From the NCBI RefSeq assembly GCF_011044495.1, contig NZ_CP049143.1, positions 1,612,001 to 1,676,000 on the forward strand: 64,000 nucleotides of DNA. The letters run 5' to 3'. The translations under genes were made by a program, and so were the position numbers. The stretch comes from Roseimicrobium sp. ORNL1. Its GTDB lineage: Bacteria > Verrucomicrobiota > Verrucomicrobiia > Verrucomicrobiales > Verrucomicrobiaceae. Below the pieces are notes generated by a model that saw nothing but the letters and a program-made list of their open reading frames with translations, was not told the origin of the DNA and did not search any database. Every line of letters begins with the position of its first letter. Within the stretch, counting starts at the first letter, position 1. Below, in pieces: positions 25,264 to 34,066 of this stretch.

Positions 25264-27672
25264 TTACTTCTGCGTCACGGTTCCCTGCGCCTCAGGCAGG
25301 TCTTGCGAGGCTGACACCACGGCGATGTCCTGCAGCAGCTTCTGCACGCTGAACTGGTTCTTTTCAAACGACTGGCGCAGGCCTTCCAGGGTCTCAGGGC
25401 CATAGGCGAGGTAGGGCTGCTTCACCATGTGGTTGAAAAGGTGCCGGATGAACGCGAGGTGGCCGGAGGGATTGGTGACAGCATATTCCGCGATGTCCTT
25501 CGGGCCGGTGAGCTTGAGCGTCTCGCCGTCGTGTGTTTCCAGTTCGCTCACGGCATCGACCGGCTTGTTGTTGTCCTGCGTGCGGAAGCGGCCAATGGCG
25601 TCGTAGTTCTCCAGGCTGAAGCCGAGAGGATTGATAGTGCCATGGCAGCCCATGCAGGCGCCGGACTTGGTAAGCTCCGTCACCTTCTCGCGCATGGTGA
25701 ACTTCGGATTGAAGTGCGCGTCTTCGAACTTCACCGTGTCCGGCGGCGGCTTGATGTCCATGCCCACGATGTTCCGCGTGATGAAGACGCCGCGGTGAAT
25801 GGGTGAGGACTGGTTCGTGTATGCGAAAGAGGAGAGCAGATACGGATGCGTGAGCACGCCGGTGCGCTGTTTGTTGTCGAAGGCCACGCGCTGAAACTCA
25901 GAGCCGACGGGCTTCTCCTTGCCGCCATAGAATTTTGCCAGGCGATCATTGAGCATCAGGTAGTCGGCCTGCAGCAGTTCACGATAGTCGGAGCGTTCAT
26001 TCCAGATCACCTGATCGATGAACATCCACAACGACGAGCGCAGATCCGCCACGACGGCAGGGCTGAAGTCGGGGAAGGCCTTCGAGTCCTTGGAGATCAT
26101 CTCCGCGCGTTCGAGCTCCAGCCACTGATAGAAGAATCCGTGCAGCTTGGCCTTGGTACGGAGGTCGACGACCATCCGTGTGGCCTGCGAGCGAATCTCC
26201 TCCTTCTTACGCAGTTTGCCTTGGGCGGCGGCATCGAGCAGGCGCTTGTCGGGAATGGAATCCCAGAGATCCAAGGCCAGCTTCGTGGCGATCTGGTAGT
26301 CCAGCTTGTCCTGGGGAACGTCCAGGCCGGGATATAGGAAGACGGGTGACTTCAGCGCGAGCATCACCACGCGTTTCACGCCCATCTCGGGTGTCGGTGC
26401 CTTGGTGAATTGTCCATCGATGAAGATCTGCTGCTCCTCCGGTGTGAGCGGGCGGCGGTACGCGGTCTCGGCGAAGCGCTTGGCGAAGTCCTTGAGCTTG
26501 TCGGTGCGATCCGGAGCGCCGGCCTTGGTGCCCGCGAGGCGGTCGAGACGTTTTTCCACATACTCTGCCAGCTCAATCGCGGCATCGGTGGTGGCCTGCT
26601 CCCAGTCCTTCGACATGCCGGTGCCGCGTTCGTAGCCATCGCTGCGATCATCGGCCGGGAAGTTGGTCGATGACACAAAGACTTCACCGCCGCGCTGGGG
26701 AATCAGGAAGCGGCTGGGGATGGTCTCCTGCACGCCGTGCGGCGGTTTCCACTGCAGGGAGATGGAGGCGGTCTTGTCCTTAAACTTGAAGAATTCGATG
26801 CTGATGGGGTAGATGCGACCGCCGATCAGAACGATGGATTTCTTCTCCTCACGCACTTCCGGCCCGGGGGTGACCCAGGCATCGATGAGGCTGCGATCAA
26901 AATCATTGATGTTGAGCCGCACGCCATTCTCCGTTTTCAGGATGAACTCGTAGCTGCCGGTTTCTTCCACCACGAGGGAGCCTTCCCAGCGAATGGAGAA
27001 TTCGTCCGACACCGCTTTGCCCGGCGCGGGGCTGTCGGCGCCGAAGTTGAGTGCCACCTGCGAGTCCAGGCGCTCCATGCGGAACTTTGGCCGTTCACGG
27101 TCTTCCTTGATGATGGGCTCCAGCTTCTTCTGTCCGGGACGTGGGGGACCGTGCAGCGGGGGCAGTGGTGGCTCGACTTCGAAGCCGCTGTAGCGCCCTT
27201 TCAGTCCGCGCTCATTGGGCAGACGCTCGAGCGGTTGGCGGAAGCGCGCCATGATGTCCGCCACGGAGGTGCGGTACTGGGCATTCGTCAGGTGCGCGAG
27301 ATCGCGCAGAGGCGCGGGGGCATTGCGGGCACGTGCCTCGGCCGAGTAGAAGGCGTGGTAGATGTACTCCGCGACATTCTTCGCGTCCGGGCCGACACAG
27401 GTGCCTTCCTTGCCCTCGGGCATGGTGCGCTCGATGCGCTTGGTCAGGGATTCCAGCGAGCGTTCGCCGTGAAGTGGGTCGTCATATTTGCCGGCCACGC
27501 CTTCGCCACTCTTGCCGTGGCACTCCAGGCAGGTATTCCGGTAGATGACGGCGCCGGGATGATTCTGGTCAGGAGCGACGGGGGCTCCATGCAGCGCCGC
27601 GGCCGTGGGGAACAAGCCCATCAGCACAAGTGATTGGAAAAGAGGGGCGCGGCGTGTGGTGGGAGCAGGCAT
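25264..27672 (-). CDS. PA14-containing DUF1592-family cytochrome c protein
   Basis: This 802-residue secreted protein has an N-terminal signal and a heme motif CLECH (residues 48-52). Next come a DUF1587-like block (LTNAQYRTSVADIM), a PA14-like beta domain at about residues 215-330 (LVVEETGSYEFILKTENGVR), DUF1595 (FAETAYRRPLTPEE), DUF1592, DUF1588 with a second heme-type CMGCH, and a C-terminal DUF1585 block. Such proteins are abundant in Planctomycetes and Verrucomicrobia. Their substrate is unknown; PA14 suggests glycan binding. It may be co-transcribed with the two upstream oxidoreductase genes. Confidence 0.9.
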   Translation of the reverse strand: MPAPTTRRAPLFQSLVLMGLFPTAAALHGAPVAPDQNHPGAVIYRNTCLECHGKSGEGVAGKYDDPLHGERSLESLTKRIERTMPEGKEGTCVGPDAKNVAEYIYHAFYSAEARARNAPAPLRDLAHLTNAQYRTSVADIMARFRQPLERLPNERGLKGRYSGFEVEPPLPPLHGPPRPGQKKLEPIIKEDRERPKFRMERLDSQVALNFGADSPAPGKAVSDEFSIRWEGSLVVEETGSYEFILKTENGVRLNINDFDRSLIDAWVTPGPEVREEKKSIVLIGGRIYPISIEFFKFKDKTASISLQWKPPHGVQETIPSRFLIPQRGGEVFVSSTNFPADDRSDGYERGTGMSKDWEQATTDAAIELAEYVEKRLDRLAGTKAGAPDRTDKLKDFAKRFAETAYRRPLTPEEQQIFIDGQFTKAPTPEMGVKRVVMLALKSPVFLYPGLDVPQDKLDYQIATKLALDLWDSIPDKRLLDAAAQGKLRKKEEIRSQATRMVVDLRTKAKLHGFFYQWLELERAEMISKDSKAFPDFSPAVVADLRSSLWMFIDQVIWNERSDYRELLQADYLMLNDRLAKFYGGKEKPVGSEFQRVAFDNKQRTGVLTHPYLLSSFAYTNQSSPIHRGVFITRNIVGMDIKPPPDTVKFEDAHFNPKFTMREKVTELTKSGACMGCHGTINPLGFSLENYDAIGRFRTQDNNKPVDAVSELETHDGETLKLTGPKDIAEYAVTNPSGHLAFIRHLFNHMVKQPYLAYGPETLEGLRQSFEKNQFSVQKLLQDIAVVSASQDLPEAQGTVTQK

Positions 27673-27807
27673 CTTCAGGGGACAAAGGAGTACGCCCTTT
27701 CAAGCAGGACTCTTGCCGCTGGGAACGCTGTGGGGGTAATTGGCGTTTTGGAAAAACCACCCCCCGGGCGACGCCCTATCCGGAGGTGTGGTTCGTCGGA
27801 TTCAATG

Positions 27808-27835
27808 GCCGCAAAAGAACGCAAAAAACGCAAAG
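27808..27835. repeat. Short CGCAAA-type direct repeat
   Basis: The sequence GCCGCAAAAGAAC-GCAAAAAAC-GCAAAG has three imperfect GCAAA(A)A(G)AAC units in the 222-base gap between two minus-strand genes. From memory, similar GCAAAGAAC tracts recur in many bacterial genomes. Only one copy occurs here. The rest of the gap shows no gene. Confidence 0.4.
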
Positions 27836-27894
27836 GGATGAGGCCGGAAGGGCGGTGGTGACTGTGCGGAGAAGAACGAAGCGATTGGGCAGGC

Positions 27895-29544
27895 TCAGGG
27901 TTTCCTCGCGGGAGCGGGCTCGCCCTTCCACTCAATTACCTGTCCACGCTCCAGCAGGCGTGCCTGAAGTTTTGGTACGTCAATGGACTGCACGTCGGCA
28001 TTGGCGCGGATGGCGTGGGCGGCGGCGACGCCGGAGGACTCACCGAGCACGCAGAACACGGGCTCCATGCGCGCGGAGGCGTAGGCGATGAAGCTGGCGG
28101 AGAAGCAGGTGGGCACGAGGAGGTTGGTGCACTCGGAAGCCTTGGGCACGATGCTGCGGTACGGAACGGGGTAGGGATGCCCGGTGCCCTTGGCGCCGCC
28201 GATGAACATGTTACCTTCGGTGGCTACGCCGAGTTCCTCGGTCTCCGGATGGAGGGCCACGTAGCGGCGTACGGGATAGATATCCACGCCGTAGAGCGCG
28301 AGGCCGACGCCGTCCTTTTCATCGGTCTTGTTCAGCACGTCGGCGTGGGTGAGGATGTAGTCGCTCTGCATGCGGCGGGAGATGCGCACGTAGAGCTGGT
28401 GAGGCCAGCCTTCCGTATCGGGATGCATGGTTTTGTTCAGGCCAAGCTCGGAGGTCTCTTTGCGGAACCATTCGGGCACGCGTGTGTCCGTGCTCAGGAA
28501 GTGATGCAGGCCGCGTAGGTAGTCTACGTGCTGGCGCCACACCTTGGCCTTGGTGGCCCAGTCGCCATCCTGGTAGAAGCGGCTGAGTCCCAGCGGAGCC
28601 ATGGTCACGAGGGACTGGCGCTGGTAGTTGTACTCTCCTGAATTGAGCCATCCGGGAAAGATGCCGCTGAGTTGTTTCTTGAGCTTCGCCTGGTCATCTC
28701 CAGCTTGCTTCACGAGATACTCCACGTAGCGGCCCACGAGTTCGTATTGTGCGGGGTTGTAGTCATCGGGAACCGCGAGGGCAGCGCGTTTCTCGGGATC
28801 GGATGTGACGTAGAAACGGAAGTTGTAGGCTTGGGTGTAGTCATCGCCGGCGTGGCGGGGCTTGCCGTGATCCTTGTCCACCAGAGGCAGCACGCCGCTC
28901 GAGGGATCTCCTGGTGTGATGAAAGGTGATATAGGTGTCCAGTTCGTGGGTGGGCCCACACCAGCGACGGATTCGTTGAACTTGTCCTGCGGTTCGCGAC
29001 CGGAGGTGTAGTTCACCTTGGCGGCGGGAAGGAGATCGCCTTCGTAACTTGCGTCGATAAAGACTTTGGCGGTGACCACGGTGTCGGAGTCATCGACGGC
29101 ATTGGGAAGAGGAATACCCCACTTGTCCGGCGGTGCGTTATCGAGATGAATCTTCGTGATGCGCGTGCCTTCCTTGTCTGCGCTGCGGAGGCGATGCTCA
29201 AAGATGACAGGGATGCCTTCGTCCTTGAGCCATTGGGTGAAGGACTCGCGGATCTGGGGTGGAGAGTTTCCTGCTTTGAAGACCTTGGTGGTGGTGAGTC
29301 CACCCACGGCGCTTGGGTCGGGGCAGTCCTGCATGGGCTTGATGCCGGCGCCGAGGATGCCGCCCAACCAACGGCTGGGCTCGATGAGTACGACGGAGAG
29401 ACCTTCCTGTTTGGCGGCGACGGCGGCGGTGATGCCTGCGGGTGTGGCACCGTAGACGCAGACGTCAGCGGTGTGGGAGGTGGGCCGGGCGTGGAGGGAC
29501 GACCATGCCAACGAGAGGATGGTGGCGAGGAGGAGGCGTTTCAT
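27895..29544 (-). CDS. Secreted FAD-dependent oxidoreductase
   Basis: This 549-residue protein has a signal peptide (MKRLLLATILSLAWSSLHAR) followed at once by a dinucleotide-binding fold (TADVCVYGATPAGITAAVAA) of the FAD_oxidored (PF12831) type, with VVLIEPSRWLGGIL. VFIDASYEGDLLPAA is a further family motif. These extracytoplasmic proteins in Verrucomicrobia and Planctomycetes are often near glycan-degradation genes; the substrate is unknown. The next upstream gene is a paralog of similar length. Confidence 0.88.
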   Translation of the reverse strand: MKRLLLATILSLAWSSLHARPTSHTADVCVYGATPAGITAAVAAKQEGLSVVLIEPSRWLGGILGAGIKPMQDCPDPSAVGGLTTTKVFKAGNSPPQIRESFTQWLKDEGIPVIFEHRLRSADKEGTRITKIHLDNAPPDKWGIPLPNAVDDSDTVVTAKVFIDASYEGDLLPAAKVNYTSGREPQDKFNESVAGVGPPTNWTPISPFITPGDPSSGVLPLVDKDHGKPRHAGDDYTQAYNFRFYVTSDPEKRAALAVPDDYNPAQYELVGRYVEYLVKQAGDDQAKLKKQLSGIFPGWLNSGEYNYQRQSLVTMAPLGLSRFYQDGDWATKAKVWRQHVDYLRGLHHFLSTDTRVPEWFRKETSELGLNKTMHPDTEGWPHQLYVRISRRMQSDYILTHADVLNKTDEKDGVGLALYGVDIYPVRRYVALHPETEELGVATEGNMFIGGAKGTGHPYPVPYRSIVPKASECTNLLVPTCFSASFIAYASARMEPVFCVLGESSGVAAAHAIRANADVQSIDVPKLQARLLERGQVIEWKGEPAPARKP

Positions 29545-29564
29545 GCGGGAAGGAGGGACGTGAG

Positions 29565-29628
29565 GCGGCTTCGCCGCGGTGGAACGCCCAGCAGGCTGGG
29601 ACTTTGGAAAGCGGCAGCAGGCTGCCGC
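29565..29628. repeat. Three tandem hairpins
   Basis: Three perfect stems lie in 64 bases: GCGGC-TTC-GCCGC (29565-29577), CCCAGC-AG-GCTGGG (29587-29600) and GCGGCAGC-AG-GCTGCCGC (29611-29628). The last two share the centre CAGCAGGCTG. They fill the 119-base gap between two oxidoreductase genes and resemble a REP-like element. No second copy was found here. Confidence 0.5.
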
Positions 29629-29663
29629 AGTCCAGGGATGCTGCGCATCGGAGCTTCAGATGA

Positions 29664-31283
29664 CTACGGGAGATCGAGGGCTTGTTTTTGGGCGAGGAGG
29701 CGTTCGCGGAGTTTGGAGTATTCCAGTTTTTGCACGGGCTCGCCACTCTTTCCAACCATGGCGGCGGCGATGCCGGCGCTTTGGCCGATGGTCATCCAGC
29801 AGGGCTCGACGCGCACGGAGCTGTAGGCCACGTGGGTGGAGGAGAGGGCCACGGGGACGAGGAGGTTGGAGCATTCCCCGGTCTTCGGAGTGATGGAGCG
29901 GTAGGGGATTTGGTAGGCATAGCCGCGCTTCGTGTCGGGCACACGAACGGGGAAGATGGTGCCTTCGTTGATGACTTCGCCATTGCCGCGGGCCACGCGC
30001 TGGCAGTCGTGGGAGTCGATGGGGAACGAGGCGAGGGCGATGGAATCTTCCTTTGTCGGGTTCTTCAAGACATCGTCCTGGGTGAGGACATGCGCACCGC
30101 GCATGCGACGACCTTCGCGCACGTAGAGCTGCGGGGACCAGTGGCCATATTCGGCGAACTCATCTTTGCACAGGCCGTAGGCGGCGAGCTGGTCGCGCAG
30201 GTTCTGCGGGACCGCGGGGTCGGTAGTGAGGAATTGGTAGAGTTCCAGGATGTACTGCTTGTGCTCCTCCCAGATGCGGGCGCGCCCTGCTTCATCGGCC
30301 TCGGACCATCCGTTGCAACCGCCCACGAGGCCCATGGAGAATTGTTTTCCGATGCCGTTGTTGGCATCCACCTTGTCACCGGGGAGCGGGTAGAGATCCC
30401 AGAGCAGGATGGGCTTCTTCTCCTGGGCAAAATAACGGCGTACAACTTCGAAGCGTGCAGGGTCATACTTCGCCGGCGCGGGGAAGGGTACACGATTCTC
30501 AGCCTTCGTGGTCAGGCAGAGGCGGAAGCTGTAGACCATCACATTCTTGTCGCCCTCTTCTTCGGCACCGGCGTCGTTGGCGGTGAGGAGTGGTAGCAGC
30601 TTGCCGTTGGCATCCAGGCCGGAGATGGCCATGGGCTTCTTGGGGTACTGCTTGCCTGCATAGGTTTCGTTGAACTCCTTGCGGCCTTCGCGGCCGATGA
30701 CCCAGGTCACGCCGGAGGCGGCCATGAGATCGCCTTCATAGGTGGCATCGACAAATGCCTTCGCGGAAAAGGTATCGCCGTCCTTGGTGGTGAAGCTGGT
30801 GAGCTTGTCGCCGTCCTTCTTGGCGGAAGTGAGCACCTTCTTGCTCAGCACGCTGACCTTGGCTTCGTCCAGCATGGCTTTCTGGACGCGGGTGGCAACA
30901 TGAGGCTCGTAGGTCCAGGGCTTGTGGTCGTCCTTTACGGAGACATCGTAGGGCAGCTGCACGCCACGGCTTTTGTAGTCTGCCTCCATGCGGAGATGGA
31001 ACTCCTCAAACACCCCTTTGAGATGCGTGCGGAACATCTGGTTGGAATCGCTGAAGCATAGACTACCGGTATTTACGCCGCCGATGTGGGCACTGGGCTC
31101 CACGAGGATGACGGAGGCACCTTCACGCGCCGCGCCGATGGCGGCGCAGAATCCCGCAGGCGTAGCACCGTAGACAATCACATCCGCCGTGTGCGTTTCT
31201 GCCCGGAGGGCAGGCGAGATGAGGATGGCCGCGAGAGCGCAGGTGATGGAACGGAAAAATCGATGGCGGGTCAGTGAGAGCAT
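29664..31283 (-). CDS. Secreted FAD-dependent oxidoreductase (paralog)
   Basis: This 539-residue paralog of the downstream gene has a signal peptide (MLSLTRHRFFRSITCALAAI, cleavage near ALRAE); I use the ATG at 31283, as the upstream extension lacks signal character. The nucleotide-binding start TADVIVYGATPAGFCAA, VILVEPSAHIGGVNTG and AFVDATYEGDLMAASGVTW match FAD_oxidored proteins. It is probably co-transcribed with the downstream oxidoreductase, though three hairpins lie between them. The substrate is unknown. Confidence 0.88.
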   Translation of the reverse strand: MLSLTRHRFFRSITCALAAILISPALRAETHTADVIVYGATPAGFCAAIGAAREGASVILVEPSAHIGGVNTGSLCFSDSNQMFRTHLKGVFEEFHLRMEADYKSRGVQLPYDVSVKDDHKPWTYEPHVATRVQKAMLDEAKVSVLSKKVLTSAKKDGDKLTSFTTKDGDTFSAKAFVDATYEGDLMAASGVTWVIGREGRKEFNETYAGKQYPKKPMAISGLDANGKLLPLLTANDAGAEEEGDKNVMVYSFRLCLTTKAENRVPFPAPAKYDPARFEVVRRYFAQEKKPILLWDLYPLPGDKVDANNGIGKQFSMGLVGGCNGWSEADEAGRARIWEEHKQYILELYQFLTTDPAVPQNLRDQLAAYGLCKDEFAEYGHWSPQLYVREGRRMRGAHVLTQDDVLKNPTKEDSIALASFPIDSHDCQRVARGNGEVINEGTIFPVRVPDTKRGYAYQIPYRSITPKTGECSNLLVPVALSSTHVAYSSVRVEPCWMTIGQSAGIAAAMVGKSGEPVQKLEYSKLRERLLAQKQALDLP

Positions 31284-31394
31284 GGTGGAGGGAAGGAGTC
31301 TGCGTACGTCGGCCAAAACGGGCCGGCGGAGACAAGAGTGCCGGGAGGCACAATTTTGGACACGGCGAGGATTCCGCCCCGTGTCCCGCAGGAG

Positions 31395-32537
31395 CTAGCG
31401 CTTCCCGCCCCAACGCGTCACCGCGCCAATCAAGGCACCTGCGACCACGCCTGCCGCCGTCACTGCGACCACCGTCTTCATGCTGGCAGGCGCATTGCCG
31501 TTGGAGTGCTGGGTGGATTGTTCGAGGAGGGCCTCCTCCCGTGCAGACAGGGGTTGTCCCGGGCGCCAGACCACGGAGGGTGCTTCCTGATCCTTGCGAC
31601 CGGCGACAGGCAGGCCGCTCTGGGCGCGAGCTTCCTCTGTCACTGGTTCGGCATCGGGCTCAGGGACGATCTTTTCCGCCATCACCTTGGTATAGTTGTG
31701 GGTAAATTCCGCACCGAAGAGCAGGATGCACGAGGAGTAGTACACCCAGAGCAACAGCAGCACCACGGACCCCGCCGCGCCAAAGCTGGATATGGTGCTC
31801 TCACGACCGAGGTAAAAGGCGAGACCGAGCTTGCCCGCTTCGAAAAGCACTGCGGTTACCACTGCGCCTAGCAACACGTGGCGCCAGGCGATCACCACAT
31901 CCGGAAGCGCCTTGAAGATCATGGCGAACAAGGTGGTCACGATGGTGAAGGAGAGAATGAAGTTCGCCCAGGTCCACACATGCGCTGGAACGCCGAAGCG
32001 CCCCTGCAGATAGGTATTCAGGCTGGCCACCGCGGCGCTGAGGAAGAGGGAGGTGAGCAGGAGGAATCCGATCACCAGCACCATGGCGAAGCTCAGGAGG
32101 CGATTGTGGATGAAGTCACGCACCACATTTGAGGTCTTGAGCTGCACCTCCCAGATGGTGTTGAGCGCATCCTTGAGTTGGGCGAACACACCGGAGGCGC
32201 CAATCATCAGGGCCGCGAGACCCATGGCGAGCGCGATGCCTCCGCGCAGGGGTTGGTTGGCGCTCTTTACCAGTGCCTGCACGGCCGTGGCTGCCGGAGC
32301 ACCAATGTAGTTCTCCAACTGCGACTCAAGCTGTCCCTTGGCGGCATCGGGCCCGTAAAACACCCCCACGATGTACACCGCTACGATCAAGAGCGGAGCA
32401 ATGGAGAAAATAGAGTAGTACGAGAGGGCGGCGCTGAGCCGGAACACGCCATGTTCCGCGAAGCCCTCTACACTGCGACGGAGGATGACGAAAAAGCGGC
32501 TGGCAGTAAGAGCCTTCAATCGTGTGGCCGCTCGCAT
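31395..32537 (-). CDS. YihY/BrkB-family membrane protein
   Basis: This 380-residue protein has the family signature near the start (FRLSAALSYYSIFSIAPLLI), six hydrophobic segments, and the SSFGAAGSVVLLLLWVYYSS and FGAEFTHNYTK motifs. It then adds a charged, proline-rich tail of about 90 residues ending in another hydrophobic stretch (VVAVTAAGVVAGALIGAV). The family is often misnamed ribonuclease BN; its function is not settled. The extra C-terminal segment is longer than in most members. Confidence 0.9.
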   Translation of the reverse strand: MRAATRLKALTASRFFVILRRSVEGFAEHGVFRLSAALSYYSIFSIAPLLIVAVYIVGVFYGPDAAKGQLESQLENYIGAPAATAVQALVKSANQPLRGGIALAMGLAALMIGASGVFAQLKDALNTIWEVQLKTSNVVRDFIHNRLLSFAMVLVIGFLLLTSLFLSAAVASLNTYLQGRFGVPAHVWTWANFILSFTIVTTLFAMIFKALPDVVIAWRHVLLGAVVTAVLFEAGKLGLAFYLGRESTISSFGAAGSVVLLLLWVYYSSCILLFGAEFTHNYTKVMAEKIVPEPDAEPVTEEARAQSGLPVAGRKDQEAPSVVWRPGQPLSAREEALLEQSTQHSNGNAPASMKTVVAVTAAGVVAGALIGAVTRWGGKR

Positions 32538-32565
32538 ATCCCATCCCCATCGTGCGAGATTCGGG

Positions 32566-32931
32566 TTAATTCAAGGGGCGCTGGAAGAGCTTGGTCAGGT
32601 TTCGCGGGGCTTCGTGGTTGAGATCGCGGGGGAGATTGTCCTGCAACGTGCTGAGCCATTTGGGAGAGAGCTCGTCGAGGATCGCACCATTCACCTCCGG
32701 GGGCGCGGCGAAGGCCCACCTCTCGGGTTGGTAGGTCTTCAGAAGGCGGGCCATGTGACACGCGGCCTGCTTCGCGAAGCCATCGCGGGAAAGGCCGGCG
32801 ACGGGAGTAGCTTCATCGTGGTCTGCGATGGCAATCGCATTCACCAAGCGGAGGCGTTCGTTGCCACCTTCGGAAGAGAAGACTTTGAGGGTCCGGCGGT
32901 CAGCCACCAGGATGAATTGGGGAGGGTTCAT
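32566..32931 (-). CDS. Host-attachment-like (baeRF-type) protein
   Basis: This 121-residue protein resembles the family named 'protein required for attachment to host cells' (PF10116), related to eRF1 domain 1. It has an early LVADRRTLKVFSS strand, ARLLKTYQPERWAFAAPPEV in the middle and LPRDLNHEAPRNLTKLF at the end. Members are usually 130-150 residues, so this is short. The role is unclear. It lies 28 bases upstream of the YihY gene. Confidence 0.65.
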   Translation of the reverse strand: MNPPQFILVADRRTLKVFSSEGGNERLRLVNAIAIADHDEATPVAGLSRDGFAKQAACHMARLLKTYQPERWAFAAPPEVNGAILDELSPKWLSTLQDNLPRDLNHEAPRNLTKLFQRPLN

Positions 32932-33017
32932 GCATTTTACACATCGCGATGAAACTCATGCGCGGATGGGTAAGGCACGGACTTCGCCGCACTGTCGTGG
33001 TGGCTGACCGCTGTGAA

Positions 33018-33302
33018 TCAGCGGCGCAGAATGAGCGTGTCGCTGGTGTTGGCCACGACCGTCCAGCCTTCTTTGGCCTGCTGGTCCACCACGGACTGGA
33101 GGATTTCCGGGGCGGTCCTGTGTTCGGGACCAGTCAGTCGGGCGAGGTCAATGGCGCGGTACTCTCCTGCAGGGTCAGTGGCGGCGAACTGGGTGAGTAC
33201 GGCGGTGGACTGCTCACCTTGGGTCTCCTGCTGCGCCAAGGATACCAAGGTCATGAACGCTAACGCGGCGCACACAGCAATGGTTGAGGGATTTGCTTTC
33301 AT
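33018..33302 (-). CDS. Small secreted protein, DUF4177-like end
   Basis: This 94-residue protein has a signal peptide (MKANPSTIAVCAALAFMTLV, cleavage near LAQQ). The C-terminus VVDQQAKEGWTVVANTSDTLILRR resembles DUF4177-type small domains, where a helix ends in EGW and two strands end in ILKR. It is 87 bases upstream of the next minus-strand gene and diverges from the exonuclease gene. The function is unknown. Confidence 0.6.
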   Translation of the reverse strand: MKANPSTIAVCAALAFMTLVSLAQQETQGEQSTAVLTQFAATDPAGEYRAIDLARLTGPEHRTAPEILQSVVDQQAKEGWTVVANTSDTLILRR

Positions 33303-33448
33303 GGTTGAGGGTGGGGTGGGTTTTTAGTTACAGGAAGGAATCGTTGCCCGCACTTGCAGTGGATCTGTGGGTGGCAACTCGCACATTTTTTTGCCCTGGT
33401 GATGCGAATTGCTCGGGCAGGATGCGGCAGCCCCACCTTTGTTTTTCG

Positions 33449-33967
33449 ATGAGCTATATCATGGTCGACATTGAATCGGACGGTCCCATTCCCGGGGACT
33501 ACTCCATGATCTGTTTTGGAGCGGTGTTGGTGGAGCCGGATCTAGCCACCACGTACTATGGGCGGTTGAAGCCGATTTCAGAAAAGTGGATCCCCGAGGC
33601 TTTGGCCGTGAGTGGATTCACTCGCGAGGAGGTGTGCGCCTTTCCTGGGCCGGCGCACACCATGAGTGAGTTCGCGGTGTGGCTGAAGGAGCACTCCCAA
33701 GGTCAGCCGATGTTCATCTCGGATAACAACGGCTTCGACTGGCAGTTCATCAATTGGTACTTCCACCACTTCACAGGAAGCAATCCCTTCGGCTTTTCGT
33801 CCTCGAACCTCGGTTCCTTGTACAAGGGATTGGTGAAGGATACTTTTCAGAACTTCAAACACCTGCGGCGTACCCGGCACACGCATCACCCGGTGGAGGA
33901 CGCCCGCGGAAATGCCGAGGCGTTGCTGACCATGAAGCAGGAGATGGGGTTGAAGATCAGGCTGTAG
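33449..33967 (+). CDS. DEDDh 3'-5' exonuclease domain protein
   Basis: This 172-residue protein starts MSYIMVDIESDGPIPGDYSM and contains the DEDDh pattern: Asp and Glu in VDIESDG, an Asp in FISDNNGFDW, and His/Asp in THHPVEDARGNAEAL. It is the DnaQ/RNase T fold without other domains. The frame is open back to 33284, but only the 33449 ATG gives a proper fold start. The substrate, single-stranded DNA or RNA, cannot be told. It stands alone, diverging from the small secreted protein. Confidence 0.8.
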   Translation: MSYIMVDIESDGPIPGDYSMICFGAVLVEPDLATTYYGRLKPISEKWIPEALAVSGFTREEVCAFPGPAHTMSEFAVWLKEHSQGQPMFISDNNGFDWQFINWYFHHFTGSNPFGFSSSNLGSLYKGLVKDTFQNFKHLRRTRHTHHPVEDARGNAEALLTMKQEMGLKIRL

Positions 33968-34066
33968 GCGAGGATCTGGAGCGACGGGACGGCGGGTGGC
34001 CGGCGGAAATGCAATACCTGCATTTTTCTTGAGTCTTTGGCTCACTTGTCGCGTTAGACTCCATGC

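Noticed and set aside
26737-27633. 298-residue plus-strand frame opposite the cytochrome c gene
   Set aside because: The opposite strand has clear heme motifs and DUF blocks; this frame lies entirely within it and has no family features.
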